This document shows positions 24,539 through 34,248 of a DNA stretch of 64,000 nucleotides, piece after piece. Source of the DNA: Dyella subtropica (GTDB taxonomy: Bacteria; Pseudomonadota; Gammaproteobacteria; Xanthomonadales; Rhodanobacteraceae); the NCBI RefSeq assembly GCF_026283965.1, contig NZ_JAPDPD010000014.1:1-64000 (forward strand), given 5' to 3'. A program made the translations under genes and the position numbers. Numbering within the stretch: position 1 is the stretch's first letter; each line of letters opens with the position of its first letter. The notes under the pieces were generated by a model. That model had not been told where the DNA came from and did no database searches. It saw only the letters and a list, made by a program, of their open reading frames with translations.

Positions 24539-27500
24539 TTACAGCGAGAAGTCGTATTCGGCGTTCAACTGCACGTAGCGCGGTGGCTGGAAGGCCGTCG
24601 GCATCTTGTACGTCGAACCGAACAGCGAGGTGCCGCCAGTTTGGCCGGTTTCGCCCGACTGGTTGACCGAGGTGACCATTTGCTTGTTGAACACGTTGAA
24701 CACGTTCGCGCGCAGGGTCAGGCCCTTCACCCAATGCGGCTTGTACTGCACGTTGGCGTCCACGTTCCAAGTGTTCGGCGTGCGGCCGGCGCTGCCCTGG
24801 TTGATCTGCTGGTTATGGCACATGTTGTAGACGCCCGTGCCATAAGCGCCTCCGATGGTTCCATCGATCGGGTTGAGGCCATAGCAGCTGATCGGTATGC
24901 CGGTCTGGAACACGCCGTTTGCGCCGACCGTCCACTCCTCGTTGATCTGCCAGGCACCGTAGACCTTGAAGGTGTGGCGGTGGTCGTTCGGCAAATAGCC
25001 GTTCGAGCCGATCATCAACTCCGGATAGTCGAACAAGTAGGACGTGCCGGTATCGGTCTGCTTGTTGTTGGAGTTGACCAGGCCTTCGGTATTGCCCCAC
25101 AGGCGCGACCACACGTACGAAGCCTTCACGTAGAACCGGTTGTCGAACGCGCGCTCGGCCGTCAGTTCCAGTGCTTCATACTTGCGCTTGTAGGCCGGCT
25201 CGCCGATCTGTGCTGCGTTGAGGTTGATCGGGTAGAGCTTGCCGCTGGTGTCGAGCGGGAACAGCAGGCTGGCGCTGCTGCCTGGGTTGTAGATGAAGCA
25301 GCCACCCGGGATGTTCGGGTCCACCGAGCCAAGCTGGTTGGTCGGCAGGTTGGTGCCGAAGTGCGCATTAGCGTAGGCGTACACCGGACGCAGGTCGCAC
25401 GAGTCGTCGGTGCCGTTGATCACCTTGCGATATGTGCCCTTGACGCCGAATGTCCAGTTCTGCACCTGCTGCTGCGCGCCCAGGATGAACTCACGCTGCT
25501 TGAACGGACGCAGGTTGGTGGCCGCCGACGAGTGCGGGTTCGGTGTGACGCCGGTCTCGCCGTTGTAGATGGTCGGAGCGTAGTTCGTATTCAGCGCAAT
25601 CAGCCCCGCAGGAACCGGAGCTAGGCCTAGCGGCTTGCCGGTCTTCGGGTCGACGCCGGTATAGGTGTAGAACTGGTAGCCGAAGAGCGAGGCCGAGGCA
25701 CCACGCAGCGAAACTTCGGCGTCCAGCGGCAGCGAGTAGTCGCCGGCGCTGCCGTAGACCTTCAGCGTCGAGTCGCCGTGAACGTCCCACGAGAAGCCGA
25801 GGCGTGGCTGCCAGCTGTTGGACATCTTCACATAGTCCTGGCCCTGGCCGTTCTGGTCCTTGAAGCCGTCATTGCGGACGCCGATGCGCAGCAACAGGTT
25901 ACTGGTGATCTGCCACTTGTCCTGCAGGTAGAACGCCTTCTGTTGAAGCGTCGCCTTCGCGCCGGTAGCGAACGTCGTGGCCTGCACGACGCTGTCGACT
26001 GGGTTCGGTGTCGCGTCGTAGCCCAGATAGGCCGTCGGCAGGCTCTGATAGGTGAAGCCCGCGCCGCCTTCGCTTGCTGCACCGGCAAACGTCTTGAAGC
26101 GGGTCTGTTGCCAACCGGCCGTCAGGTCGTGATCGCCGAGCTTGTACTCGAGGTCGAGGCGGGCATTCTTGGTCGTGTCCTTGCTGTTCGGAATGCCCAG
26201 TGTGCCAACGAAGCTGCAGCTGTAGTTCGTATAAGGGGTCACGCCCGGAACGTTGTTGACGATCGCGTTACGGCTATCGGTGATCGCCGGGCAACCCGGT
26301 GCATTGATCGCGTTGAAGATGTTGCCGTCATACGACTCTTGCACACCGTTGGCCGCTGTGGCGCGGTTGGAGCGATGATTGATCGATTCGCCATACATCG
26401 CCTGCACGCTGAAGTCGTCTGTGATGTACGAGGTGTACTTCAGGATGTGGTTGGCACCGCCGGTCTTGTCGTAGATCTGGCCAAGATAGTTGTAGTGGTA
26501 CGGGACGTTGTTGGCGTCGTAGTTGTAGTCGTACACCGAGGTCGTGCGCTTACGGGTGTTGTCGAAGCCCGTGTATTCCAGCAGGTTGCTCGCGTTGATG
26601 TTCCAGTCCAGCTTCACCAGGTAGGTAGGATTGGTGGTCTTGACCTTGTCGTAGCCCGGACCAACCGCCTGAGTGCTGCCGTAAGCGGCGTCAGTGGTAC
26701 GCGTGCCGCCCACGAGGGCGAACACGAACAACTTGTCCTTGATCACCGGGCCACCCAGCCAGGCGTTCCAGCGCGTGCTGAAGTCGAGCGCGCCACCGCC
26801 ACCGCCGCCTTGGGCGCCAGCATTCGCCGCGTTACCGGTGAGGAAGTTGCGATTCAGCGCGTTCGACTGGAACAGCGTGCCGTTGTTCTCGTAGATGTTC
26901 TTCTGTTTCGCCTGCCAGAACTCAGGGTTATAAGTGATGTCGGCACCGCCCTTCCACTCGTTGGTGCCGCGCTTGGTCTGCACCGAGATCACGCCACCGG
27001 TGGAGTTGCCGTATTCGGGGCCGTAGCCGCCGTTCTGCACTTCTTCCTGGTCGATGGCTTCGAACGGAACCTCGGAGAACGTCAGGCTCTGGAACATATT
27101 GCTGACGTTGAAACCGTTGACGTAGTAGCTGTTCTCGGCAACCGAGGCGCCGCCGACCGAAGCGAGGTTTCCGAACGCGCTGTCGCCGCGCGAGACGCCG
27201 GGCGCCAGCAGGGCGACGGACGTCTGGTTGCGCGCAATGGGCAGGCTCTTCATTTGGTCGGCGGTGAGCACGGTGGCCGTCTGCACCGAGGACACGTCGA
27301 TCGCGGGCAGGGCGTTCGCTACCACGTTAATGGTGCTCAGCTGCTGTGCCGAGGCAGCGGGAGCGGCGGCCGTGGCCAGATTGAGATTGAAGCCCTGGCC
27401 GGCGACGACACGGATATCGCGACTGGTGGTCTGACCGTTCTCGGTGACATTTACCCGGTAGGTGCCGGGCTGCACCGAGCTGACGTTGAACTTGCCGTCC

Positions 27501-27697
27501 TTCTCGACCGTCACTTCACGCGACTGATTATTGCCGAGGTTGATCACTTCCACCTTGGCGCCCGCGTCGGCCGTGCCGAACACGGAGCCCACGGTGCTTT
27601 GCGCCTGGGCAGCGCCGCAACCAAGGCCAAGGGCCATGGCGACGGCGAGAACCATGTGACGCTGACGGATTACGTGGTTAAACCTGCGATGCAGCAT
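24539..27697 (-). CDS. TonB-dependent receptor with N-terminal carboxypeptidase-regulatory-like domain (Oar-like)
   Basis: A 1052-residue outer-membrane receptor. The signal peptide ends GAAQA near residue 33, followed by a CarboxypepD_reg-like domain (about 38-115: GSVFGTADAGAKVEV, VQPGTYRVNVTENGQ). The plug has VVANALPAIDVSSVQTATVL and GGYGPEYGNSTGGVISVQTK. The large beta-barrel is rich in aromatic strands and ends in YVQLNAEYDFSL with a terminal hydrophobic pattern. The first ATG that gives a signal peptide is 27697, with AGGAGGGGAG just upstream, so the 29-residue extension is dropped. Oar-like receptors import or bind large substrates; the ligand is unknown, and no adjacent transporter indicates it. 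Confidence 0.9.
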   Translation of the reverse strand: MLHRRFNHVIRQRHMVLAVAMALGLGCGAAQAQSTVGSVFGTADAGAKVEVINLGNNQSREVTVEKDGKFNVSSVQPGTYRVNVTENGQTTSRDIRVVAGQGFNLNLATAAAPAASAQQLSTINVVANALPAIDVSSVQTATVLTADQMKSLPIARNQTSVALLAPGVSRGDSAFGNLASVGGASVAENSYYVNGFNVSNMFQSLTFSEVPFEAIDQEEVQNGGYGPEYGNSTGGVISVQTKRGTNEWKGGADITYNPEFWQAKQKNIYENNGTLFQSNALNRNFLTGNAANAGAQGGGGGGALDFSTRWNAWLGGPVIKDKLFVFALVGGTRTTDAAYGSTQAVGPGYDKVKTTNPTYLVKLDWNINASNLLEYTGFDNTRKRTTSVYDYNYDANNVPYHYNYLGQIYDKTGGANHILKYTSYITDDFSVQAMYGESINHRSNRATAANGVQESYDGNIFNAINAPGCPAITDSRNAIVNNVPGVTPYTNYSCSFVGTLGIPNSKDTTKNARLDLEYKLGDHDLTAGWQQTRFKTFAGAASEGGAGFTYQSLPTAYLGYDATPNPVDSVVQATTFATGAKATLQQKAFYLQDKWQITSNLLLRIGVRNDGFKDQNGQGQDYVKMSNSWQPRLGFSWDVHGDSTLKVYGSAGDYSLPLDAEVSLRGASASLFGYQFYTYTGVDPKTGKPLGLAPVPAGLIALNTNYAPTIYNGETGVTPNPHSSAATNLRPFKQREFILGAQQQVQNWTFGVKGTYRKVINGTDDSCDLRPVYAYANAHFGTNLPTNQLGSVDPNIPGGCFIYNPGSSASLLFPLDTSGKLYPINLNAAQIGEPAYKRKYEALELTAERAFDNRFYVKASYVWSRLWGNTEGLVNSNNKQTDTGTSYLFDYPELMIGSNGYLPNDHRHTFKVYGAWQINEEWTVGANGVFQTGIPISCYGLNPIDGTIGGAYGTGVYNMCHNQQINQGSAGRTPNTWNVDANVQYKPHWVKGLTLRANVFNVFNKQMVTSVNQSGETGQTGGTSLFGSTYKMPTAFQPPRYVQLNAEYDFSL

Positions 27698-28115
27698 TGA
27701 CTCCCCTCCTGGTAGCTTGCCTGCGCCTCGTGCGGCGCGTGCCGATTTGTCATCTCCTGACGAGCCTGTTGTTTCTTTTGGCAACAGTTCCCCCGATTCG
27801 CCCGGATTGCCCTGGCGAATGGCTGTCGATTTACAACAGTGATGGCTGAGTCAGTCTCCCCACCTGCGGGAATGTCATTGGGTGACGACATTCGCAGGAG
27901 CCAAGACAGTAACTGCAGAAACAATTGTTACGCAATGGTTGTTTTTACGTGACCGTATTTTTAACGGCCAACCGCGATTTACTTGCCATGGGCGGCGCTT
28001 GAGTCGCAAGAAATAACAGCGGCGAAGTGATTTATTTTTGACGATATCTTTGACAGTCGCGGTAAATCGAGCGTGCTCTTTGCGTAATTAATTGCGACGC
28101 GGCGGGCGTCGGTAG
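27698..28115 (-). promoter_or_regulatory. A+T-rich leader and promoter region of the TonB-receptor gene
   Basis: About 418 bases without a gene, noticeably richer in A+T than the surroundings between 27880 and 28090. It contains the 10-bp palindrome AACAATTGTT (near 27920-27930). I see no convincing -35/-10 pair. It follows the dinB gene on the same strand, so the receptor is probably transcribed from its own promoter here. Confidence 0.45.
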
Positions 28116-29243
28116 TTATCCTGGGCCGAAAAGGTCGCTTTGTGCGATGTAGCTATCCCTTTCCACAAAGCTGGAAAGCCCCACACCCACCAAGCGATAG
28201 CGGCTCTCGGCCGGCCGCTCCACGCGGGCACGCAGGGCGCAGGCCAGGTCAGCCAGCTCGACGGCCGAAGCGGGGCGTGTGGAGGGTGTGAGGCTTCGGG
28301 TCAGCGTATGGAAGTCCGACGTTTTCAGCTTCAGTACCACCGTGCGTGCGATGCGGCCGTGTTCGCCTTCTGCTTCACGCTCATGCGCCGCCCAGGTTTT
28401 CTCGGCGAGCCGGCGGATATGCGGCTCGAGTTCGTCCAGGGTCAGATCGTGCTCGAAGGTATCTTCGGCGGAGACCTGCAAGGTCGGGCGATCAGACTGC
28501 ACGGGATGATCGTCGATACCGAGCGACAGCTCATGCAGGCGGCGCCCCCAGCGACCGAACTGTTGTTCCAGGTCTTGCGGCGGCATGTTGCGTAAGTCAC
28601 CCACGGTGGCGATGCCCAGCGCGGCGAGTTTGGTTTCCATCACCTTGCCGACGCCAGGCAGGCGACCCACGGCGATCGGTGCCAGAAACGTCAGCACCTG
28701 TTGTGGGCGGATCACAAACAGGCCATCGGGCTTGTTCCAGTCGGAGGCGATCTTGGCCAGGAATTTGTTCGGCGCGACACCCGCGGAAGCGGTGAGCTGC
28801 GTTTCCTCGCGGATGGCCGCGCGAATCGCTTCGGCGGTAGCGGTCGCCGAGGGCAGGCCGGTCAGGGTAGTGGTGACATCGAGATAAGCTTCGTCCAGCG
28901 ACAGCGGCTCGATCAGATCGGTATGTCGGGCGAAGATTTCGCGCACTTGTCGCGACACGGCCTTGTAGCGCGAGAAATCCGGCGGCACGAAGATCGCCTG
29001 CGGACACAACCGCTCGGCGCGCACCGCCGGCATCGCCGAGCGCACGCCAAATTTTCGCGCCTCATAGCTCGCCGCGCACACCACCGAGCGCGCACCGCGC
29101 CACGCTACCACCACCGGCTTGCCGCGCAGCGACGGGTCGTCGCGTTGCTCCACCGACGCGTAGAACGCGTCCATGTCGACATGCAGAATTTTGCGCGTGG
29201 TTGGGGACACGAAAGGCGTGGTCGATGAGGTGGTGAGCGCCAA
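28116..29243 (-). CDS. dinB: DNA polymerase IV (Y-family)
   Basis: A 375-residue Y-family polymerase for bypass of DNA lesions. The catalytic acidic residues are visible in KILHVDMDAFYASVEQRDD and EPLSLDEAYLDVT, the fingers motif in VVCAASYEARKFGVRSAMP, and the helix-hairpin-helix region in VGRLPGVGKVMETKLAALGI. The little-finger domain follows. All active-site residues are present, unlike in the ImuB protein of this window. No SOS box was identified in the short upstream region. Confidence 0.95.
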   Translation of the reverse strand: MALTTSSTTPFVSPTTRKILHVDMDAFYASVEQRDDPSLRGKPVVVAWRGARSVVCAASYEARKFGVRSAMPAVRAERLCPQAIFVPPDFSRYKAVSRQVREIFARHTDLIEPLSLDEAYLDVTTTLTGLPSATATAEAIRAAIREETQLTASAGVAPNKFLAKIASDWNKPDGLFVIRPQQVLTFLAPIAVGRLPGVGKVMETKLAALGIATVGDLRNMPPQDLEQQFGRWGRRLHELSLGIDDHPVQSDRPTLQVSAEDTFEHDLTLDELEPHIRRLAEKTWAAHEREAEGEHGRIARTVVLKLKTSDFHTLTRSLTPSTRPASAVELADLACALRARVERPAESRYRLVGVGLSSFVERDSYIAQSDLFGPG

Positions 29244-29397
29244 GAGTTAAGCACGGAACGGGCAAGACATGCCTGATCCTGCGAGTTGTTTGCCCATTCC
29301 TGTGGCCGGCATTGAACCTGTCGATCACACCCGCAGATCACACCCGCTTGCCACCCGCCTTGTCAGGATGAAGGTGGCTCACCGCGAGGAATGATCG

Positions 29398-30084
29398 ATG
29401 AAGATTTTGATGGTGCTCACGTCGCATGACCAACTGGGCAGCACGGGCCACAAGACCGGCTTCTGGCTGGAAGAGTTCGCTGCGCCGTACTACACGTTCA
29501 AGGACGCGGGTGCGGAGATCGTGCTCGCTTCACCCAAGGGCGGGCAGCCGCCGTTGGATCCCAAGAGTGATGCGCCCGACACGCAGACTGAAGCCACCCA
29601 TCGTTTCCGCGCCGACGCCCCGGCGACGAAAGCGCTGGCTTCCACCCTCAAGCTCAGCGAAGCGGTGAAAGGGCAGTACGACGCCGTGTTCTATCCGGGC
29701 GGCCATGGGCCGCTGTGGGATCTGGCCGAGGACCAGGATTCGATTCGACTTATCGAGCGCAGCTACGCTGCTGGCAAGCCGGTCGGTGCGGTGTGTCATG
29801 CACCGGCGGTGTTTCGCCATACCAAGCGTGCCGATGGCCGGTCGCTGGTGCAGGGCAAGTCGGTCACTGGTTTTACCAACAGCGAAGAAGCGGCCGTGGG
29901 CCTGACCGACGTGGTGCCATTTCTCGTCGAAGACATGCTCAAGGCCAACGGCGGCCACTATTCCAAGAAGGCCGATTGGCAGGCTTATGCCATCACCGAC
30001 GGCAATCTGATCACGGGACAGAACCCGGCCTCGTCGGTGAGTGTCGCGAAAGCGATGCTTGCGTTGTTGCGCGCGGAAGGTTGA
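29398..30084 (+). CDS. DJ-1/PfpI-family protein (Hsp31/HchA-like class I glutamine amidotransferase fold)
   Basis: A 228-residue protein with the nucleophile elbow GAVCHAPAVF (C133, H134) and an upstream acidic residue in HKTGFWLEEFAAPYY (E25 or E26), as in Hsp31-like glyoxalase III and chaperones. It would act in the cytoplasm on methylglyoxal or protein glycation. A strong hairpin (30096-30119, TCCCTGGCCC...GGGCCAGGGA) follows the stop and separates it from the convergent genes. Confidence 0.88.
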   Translation: MKILMVLTSHDQLGSTGHKTGFWLEEFAAPYYTFKDAGAEIVLASPKGGQPPLDPKSDAPDTQTEATHRFRADAPATKALASTLKLSEAVKGQYDAVFYPGGHGPLWDLAEDQDSIRLIERSYAAGKPVGAVCHAPAVFRHTKRADGRSLVQGKSVTGFTNSEEAAVGLTDVVPFLVEDMLKANGGHYSKKADWQAYAITDGNLITGQNPASSVSVAKAMLALLRAEG

Positions 30085-30095
30085 CGGCCTTCTTG

Positions 30096-30119
30096 TCCCT
30101 GGCCCGTTCGGGCCAGGGA
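30096..30119. terminator. Hairpin between convergent genes
   Basis: A 10-bp perfect stem with a GTTC loop between the PfpI-like gene and the convergent monooxygenase-like gene. It lacks a T-run, so its role as terminator is uncertain. Confidence 0.5.
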
Positions 30120-30128
30120 TGCCAGCAC

Positions 30129-30491
30129 TCATGCGCCCAACACGAGTAACTCGTGCCGTCGGCGTGAGTCGATCGGCGCCTCACCGCGCTCATGCAAGCC
30201 ATAGTCGCGCACCACGTCCGCCACGCGAATGCGGTAGTCGGCAAAGATACCCGCCCGACCGGCGTGCTGGGCTTCGCGATGGGATTCCATCGCGCGCCAT
30301 TGCTTGACCGCTGTTTCATCGCGCCAGAAGGACAGCGATAGCAGCTTGCCGGGCAGGGTGAGGCTTTCGAAGCGTTCGATGGAAAGAAAGCCGTCCACAC
30401 CGTCCAGCAAAGGGCGCAGGTCGGTGGCGATGTCCAGATAGGCCTTCCGCATACCCGGTGCGGGCTGCACTTCGAAGATCACCGCGATCAT
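30129..30491 (-). CDS. Antibiotic biosynthesis monooxygenase (ABM) domain protein
   Basis: A 120-residue single ABM/dimeric alpha-beta barrel protein: [20 protein letters not shown], then [20 protein letters not shown] and [21 protein letters not shown]. Members range from heme-degrading and quinone-forming monooxygenases to proteins of unknown role. Its ATG overlaps the stop of the NIPSNAP-like gene by 4 bases, so the two form an operon and may make a heteromeric complex. Confidence 0.82.
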   Translation of the reverse strand: MIAVIFEVQPAPGMRKAYLDIATDLRPLLDGVDGFLSIERFESLTLPGKLLSLSFWRDETAVKQWRAMESHREAQHAGRAGIFADYRIRVADVVRDYGLHERGEAPIDSRRRHELLVLGA

Positions 30492-30835
30492 GCGTGTGCC
30501 GCCATCAAGCCGGCGGGCAGGTTGAAGGCCCCATCCACGACTTCCACGAACGAGCGTTCCTCGCGCCGGATGAAACGTTGCGCCTGCGCCATGGCGAAGT
30601 TGGCGGCGCCTTCGGGGTCGGACTTCAAGCGGGTGCGATAGGCCTCATAGGCGGCCAGGCTATCGAAGGCGATCAAGGCCCAGGCGATGTCGTTGCTGCC
30701 TTCATGCGGCAGGAAGTAGCCGATGAGGTGGCCTCCGCAGCGCGGGATGATGCGGCCCCAGTGTTCTGCATACGTCTTGAAGGCCTCACGCTGAAACGGG
30801 TCGATCTCGTAACGAATCAGGCAAGCGATGCTCAT
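30488..30835 (-). CDS. NIPSNAP-family small protein
   Basis: A 115-residue protein with [22 protein letters not shown] and [20 protein letters not shown], matching the NIPSNAP branch of the dimeric alpha-beta barrel fold. It is directly coupled (ATGA overlap) to the ABM-domain gene. Both proteins have the same general fold, so they may be ancient duplicates or subunits. The substrate is unknown. Confidence 0.82.
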   Translation of the reverse strand: MSIACLIRYEIDPFQREAFKTYAEHWGRIIPRCGGHLIGYFLPHEGSNDIAWALIAFDSLAAYEAYRTRLKSDPEGAANFAMAQAQRFIRREERSFVEVVDGAFNLPAGLMAAHA

Positions 30836-30969
30836 GGTGATTCCTTGGTGGTTGTGGCCACCTTAGCTGCCGTACGCCGCCGAACGTTTCGTCCACGAGC
30901 GAAGCGTGAGCGCGAATGTGGCGAAGGTCATCCGCTTTTCTGTCCGCTCTCAGGTTATTGTCGGTGCCC

Positions 30970-32301
30970 ATGACCGAGACGACATCCAGTTCTTACCTCC
31001 GCCGCCTGGGCACTTGGGACGCAGCCGCCATTGTGATTGGCGGCGTGATTGGCGGCGGTATCTTCCGCAGCGCTTCCACCGTGGCCGAGCGCACTTCATC
31101 GGGCTGGCAGTTGCTGACACTGTGGGCCATCGGTGGGCTGCTTACCCTGACGGGTGTGCTGTGTTACGCGGAACTCGGTGCGAGGCGACCGCAAGCAGGC
31201 GGCATCTACATCTACTTGCGCGAGGCCTTCGGTCAGCTGCCAGCGTTTCTGTTTGGCTGGTGCATGGCGCTGATCAACTACCCCGGCAGCGTGGCGGCGG
31301 TGGCGACCACGTTCGCGGACTATTTCTGCGCGGCCGTCGGTCTCCCTCTGCTATGGGTGAAGCCGGTGGCGGCGGGGGGCATCACGCTCATCGTTGGCGT
31401 GAACTTCTTCGGCATTCGCGCTGGTGCGCGCATGCAAAATCTTTTCACCGTGCTCAAGCTCGGCGCGATTGTGATGCTGGTGGTGACGGGGCTGGTGTTT
31501 GCACGCGGACATCTAGGTGTGGCGCTGGAACCTGATACCTCGCGCCCGGTGGCGCCGTGGGCGTTCCTCGGCGCGCTGTTGCCGGTGTTGTTTACCTATG
31601 GCGGTTTTCATTACCTCAACGATTTGGCCGGTGAGGTGAAAGAGCCACAGCGCACCTTGCCGCGCGCGCTTGGGCTCGGGCTGGCCGGTGTCGTGGTGTG
31701 CTACGTGCTGGTCAACCTGGCCTATCTCGCCGGTCTCGGTCATGCGGGCCTCGCGGCCAGTCACGCGCCCGCGGCGGACCTGATGCGTCACCTGTTCGGA
31801 GACGCCGGTGCGCGCCTGATCGCGGTGGGCATCGCGTGTTCCACCTTCGGCTACTGCAGCATCGCCATCGCTGGTGGTGCGCGTGTGCTGCAGACCATGG
31901 GCGCGGACGGCATGTTCTTCAGCGCTGTCGGCCGCATCGACCCGCGTTCGCGCGCGCCGCAGGTGGCGTTGGCGGTGCTGGGTGGGTGGGCGATCGTGCT
32001 GGTGTTGTCGGGCAGCTTCGGTCAGTTGCTCAACTACACCACGGTGGGCGAGTGGCTGTTCCATGCGTTCGGCATCGCCACGCTGTTCTGGTATCGCCGC
32101 CGCTTTGCTAACGAACCTTCGCCGTATCGCGTGCCGTTTTATCCGCTGCTGCCGTTGTTGTTCGTGGTCACCGTGCTCGGCGTGATCATCGCCACCACGC
32201 TTGATTCGCCGGGCGATGCGGGGATGAGTTTGCTGTTGGTGCTAGCGGGTGCGCCGGTGTACTTCGTGTGGCGGGCCTGGCAGCGCCGTCAACTGGCGTA
32301 A
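30970..32301 (+). CDS. APC-family amino acid permease
   Basis: A 443-residue transporter with about twelve membrane helices. The N-terminus WDAAAIVIGGVIGGGIFRS is the conserved first helix of the APC superfamily and its Gly-rich unwound substrate site. PGSVAAVATTFADY and FTYGGFHYLNDLAGEVKEPQ follow, as in the LAT/APA branch. The likely substrate is an amino acid or a polyamine. ATG 30970 is used because it puts a short hydrophilic tail before helix 1; the frame opens at 30916. Confidence 0.9.
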   Translation: MTETTSSSYLRRLGTWDAAAIVIGGVIGGGIFRSASTVAERTSSGWQLLTLWAIGGLLTLTGVLCYAELGARRPQAGGIYIYLREAFGQLPAFLFGWCMALINYPGSVAAVATTFADYFCAAVGLPLLWVKPVAAGGITLIVGVNFFGIRAGARMQNLFTVLKLGAIVMLVVTGLVFARGHLGVALEPDTSRPVAPWAFLGALLPVLFTYGGFHYLNDLAGEVKEPQRTLPRALGLGLAGVVVCYVLVNLAYLAGLGHAGLAASHAPAADLMRHLFGDAGARLIAVGIACSTFGYCSIAIAGGARVLQTMGADGMFFSAVGRIDPRSRAPQVALAVLGGWAIVLVLSGSFGQLLNYTTVGEWLFHAFGIATLFWYRRRFANEPSPYRVPFYPLLPLLFVVTVLGVIIATTLDSPGDAGMSLLLVLAGAPVYFVWRAWQRRQLA

Positions 32302-32312
32302 AGCACACGCGC

Positions 32313-33203
32313 TTAGTCGCCTGCTCTTAGCATGCCTATGAGTGCGCGTAAACCTGCGGAGACATAGCGTCGGCTGGGGTAGTAAAGAAACAGGTCGTCT
32401 TCGTACGCACACCAGTCGTCCAGGCAGCGGATCAGCGCTCCGCTTGCCAGATGTTTGGTGACGCGGTAGTCCCAAACGTAGGCGAGGCCGCATCCCTGCA
32501 GGGCTGCTTCGATCATGAGTTCATGCTCATCGAGCGTGATCGACCCGTTCACTTCGACGTCGACCACGTCGCCATCGCGCTCGAAGTGCCAGTTGAGCAA
32601 AGCGCCGCTGGGGTAGCGGTATCGAACACAGGCGTGCTCGCGTAGATCGCCCGGCGTCATCGGGATACTGCGCCCCTTGAAATACGCCGGGGAGCCGATG
32701 ACGGCGAAACGCAGCCGCGGCTTGATGCGCACGGCGACCATGTCTTGGGACAGCCGTTCGCCAAAGCGGATACCCGCATCGAAGCCCTCTTCGACGATAT
32801 CCAGCAAGCGATCGGTGGCGATGACGTCGAGATGCAGGCCCGGGTTCTGTTTCAGCAGCGGCCCCATGACATCCCGAAACACGAATGGCGCGATGGAGTT
32901 GGGTACCGTCAGCCGAACCGTGCCAAACGGCGTGCCGCGAAACGCATTGAGGCCGTCCAGCGCCTGATCGATCTGCTCGAACGCGGGGCGCAGCTCGGTG
33001 AGCAGGCGCTCGCCGGCCTCGGTCAGCGAAACGCTGCGGGTCGTGCGATGAAACAGCCGCACACCGACCCGTTCTTCCAGGTTGCGAATGGCATGGCTGA
33101 TGGCCGACGAGGCTACGCCGCGCTCGATCGCGGCTTTGCGAAAACTGCTCTGCCGGGCCACCGCCAGAAAGGTGGAAAGCTCCGCCAGTTCGGCGCGTTG
33201 CAT
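32313..33203 (-). CDS. LysR-family transcriptional regulator
   Basis: A 296-residue LysR regulator. The N-terminal winged helix is ELAELSTFLAVARQSSFRKA, then SSAISHAIRNLEERVGVRLF, TTRSVSLTEAGERLL. The effector domain starts near GTVRLTVPNSIAPFV. It is divergent from an SDR gene, with 158 bp between the starts; by family precedent it probably controls that gene and itself. ATG 33203 (MQRAELAEL) is used. Confidence 0.92.
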   Translation of the reverse strand: MQRAELAELSTFLAVARQSSFRKAAIERGVASSAISHAIRNLEERVGVRLFHRTTRSVSLTEAGERLLTELRPAFEQIDQALDGLNAFRGTPFGTVRLTVPNSIAPFVFRDVMGPLLKQNPGLHLDVIATDRLLDIVEEGFDAGIRFGERLSQDMVAVRIKPRLRFAVIGSPAYFKGRSIPMTPGDLREHACVRYRYPSGALLNWHFERDGDVVDVEVNGSITLDEHELMIEAALQGCGLAYVWDYRVTKHLASGALIRCLDDWCAYEDDLFLYYPSRRYVSAGLRALIGMLRAGD

Positions 33204-33361
33204 GGTTTGCGCTCCGATGATTGATCTATTGAATTCACTACTCTGTTCTGGATTGTACGCATGGATATATTTATTGGGAGGGCCCAACTATCGCTCACCG
33301 GTGGGCGGCTTCGTTGGAAGTCGCCCCGCCCGGGCGAAACCTCACCTATAGAGAGAACCCC
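33204..33361. promoter_or_regulatory. Divergent LysR/SDR control region
   Basis: 158 bases between the divergent starts. The part 33218-33280 is rich in A+T (GATCTATTGAATTCACTACT and GGATATATTTATTGGG). LysR-type operators with a T-N11-A core would be expected here, but I cannot single one out. The ATG at 33362 is preceded by TAGAGAGAACCCC rather than a strong Shine-Dalgarno. Confidence 0.4.
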
Positions 33362-34132
33362 ATGTCATCGATCCGTTTGAAGACCCTGGAGGGCAAAGTC
33401 GCCCTCGTTACTGGCGCCAGCTCCGGTATTGGCCGAGCCACCGCGTTGGAACTCGCCAGGCGCGGCGCCAAGGTCGTCGCCAGTGCGCGGCGCCAGCCGG
33501 AGATCGACGCGCTCGTCGCGCAGATCCAGCAGGAAGGCTTCGAGGCCACCGCCGTGGTGGCCGATATCAATGTCGAGCAAGATGTGATCGACCTGGTGGC
33601 GAAGACCGTCGCTACCTATGGCCGTATCGATATCGCTTTCAACAATGCCGGCACCGAGGGTGAGTTCACGCCCTTTGTCGAGCAGTCGAACCAGGCGTAC
33701 GACACGATCTTCAACGCCAATGTGCGTGGCGTGTTCTGGTCCATGAAGCACCAGGCCCGCGCCATGCTGGCGCAGGGCGGCGGCACCATCATCAACAATG
33801 CCTCGATGGGCGGCGTCATCGGCTTCGGCAATGCGGCGCTTTACATCGCCAGCAAGCATGCGGTGATGGGGCTGACCAAGACCGCTTCCATCGAATGGTT
33901 CAAGCAGGGCGTGCGCGTCAATGCCATCTGCCCCGGCCTGATCGACACACCGTTCCAGGATCGTATCTGGCCATCCGAACAGGCCAAGGCCGATTTCGGT
34001 GCGGCATCGGTGCCGGGCCGGATGGGTACGCCAGAAGAAATGGCTGCGGTCGTGGCGTTCCTGGCTTCCGACGATGCTTCCTTTGTGTCGGGGCATGGCC
34101 TGCTTGCCGATGCGGGCTACTCGATCGCCTGA
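33362..34132 (+). CDS. Short-chain dehydrogenase/reductase
   Basis: A 256-residue classical SDR with all signature residues: TGASSGIGRAT for cofactor, NNAG, the catalytic Ser in NNASMGG, YIASK for the Tyr-x3-Lys pair, and PGLIDTPF. Arg residues after strand 2 (ASARRQPE) suggest NADP preference. Substrate unknown. It is divergent from a LysR gene that probably regulates it. Confidence 0.9.
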   Translation: MSSIRLKTLEGKVALVTGASSGIGRATALELARRGAKVVASARRQPEIDALVAQIQQEGFEATAVVADINVEQDVIDLVAKTVATYGRIDIAFNNAGTEGEFTPFVEQSNQAYDTIFNANVRGVFWSMKHQARAMLAQGGGTIINNASMGGVIGFGNAALYIASKHAVMGLTKTASIEWFKQGVRVNAICPGLIDTPFQDRIWPSEQAKADFGAASVPGRMGTPEEMAAVVAFLASDDASFVSGHGLLADAGYSIA

Positions 34133-34248
34133 GCAGGCTGCCACGCGTCTCCTGGCCTTGCACGTCGCAGGGCCAGGAAGCGGCATGGCAAGTCGCCCTT
34201 CATACGTAAGAGGCATACTCGAACCTTCTCTCGCGCGAAGACTCGGGC

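Noticed and set aside
25778-27700. 640-codon open frame on the plus strand
   Set aside because: It is antisense to the TonB-receptor gene, whose protein has a signal peptide and plug and barrel motifs; the plus frame has low-complexity Val/Arg/Ala sequence without any motif.
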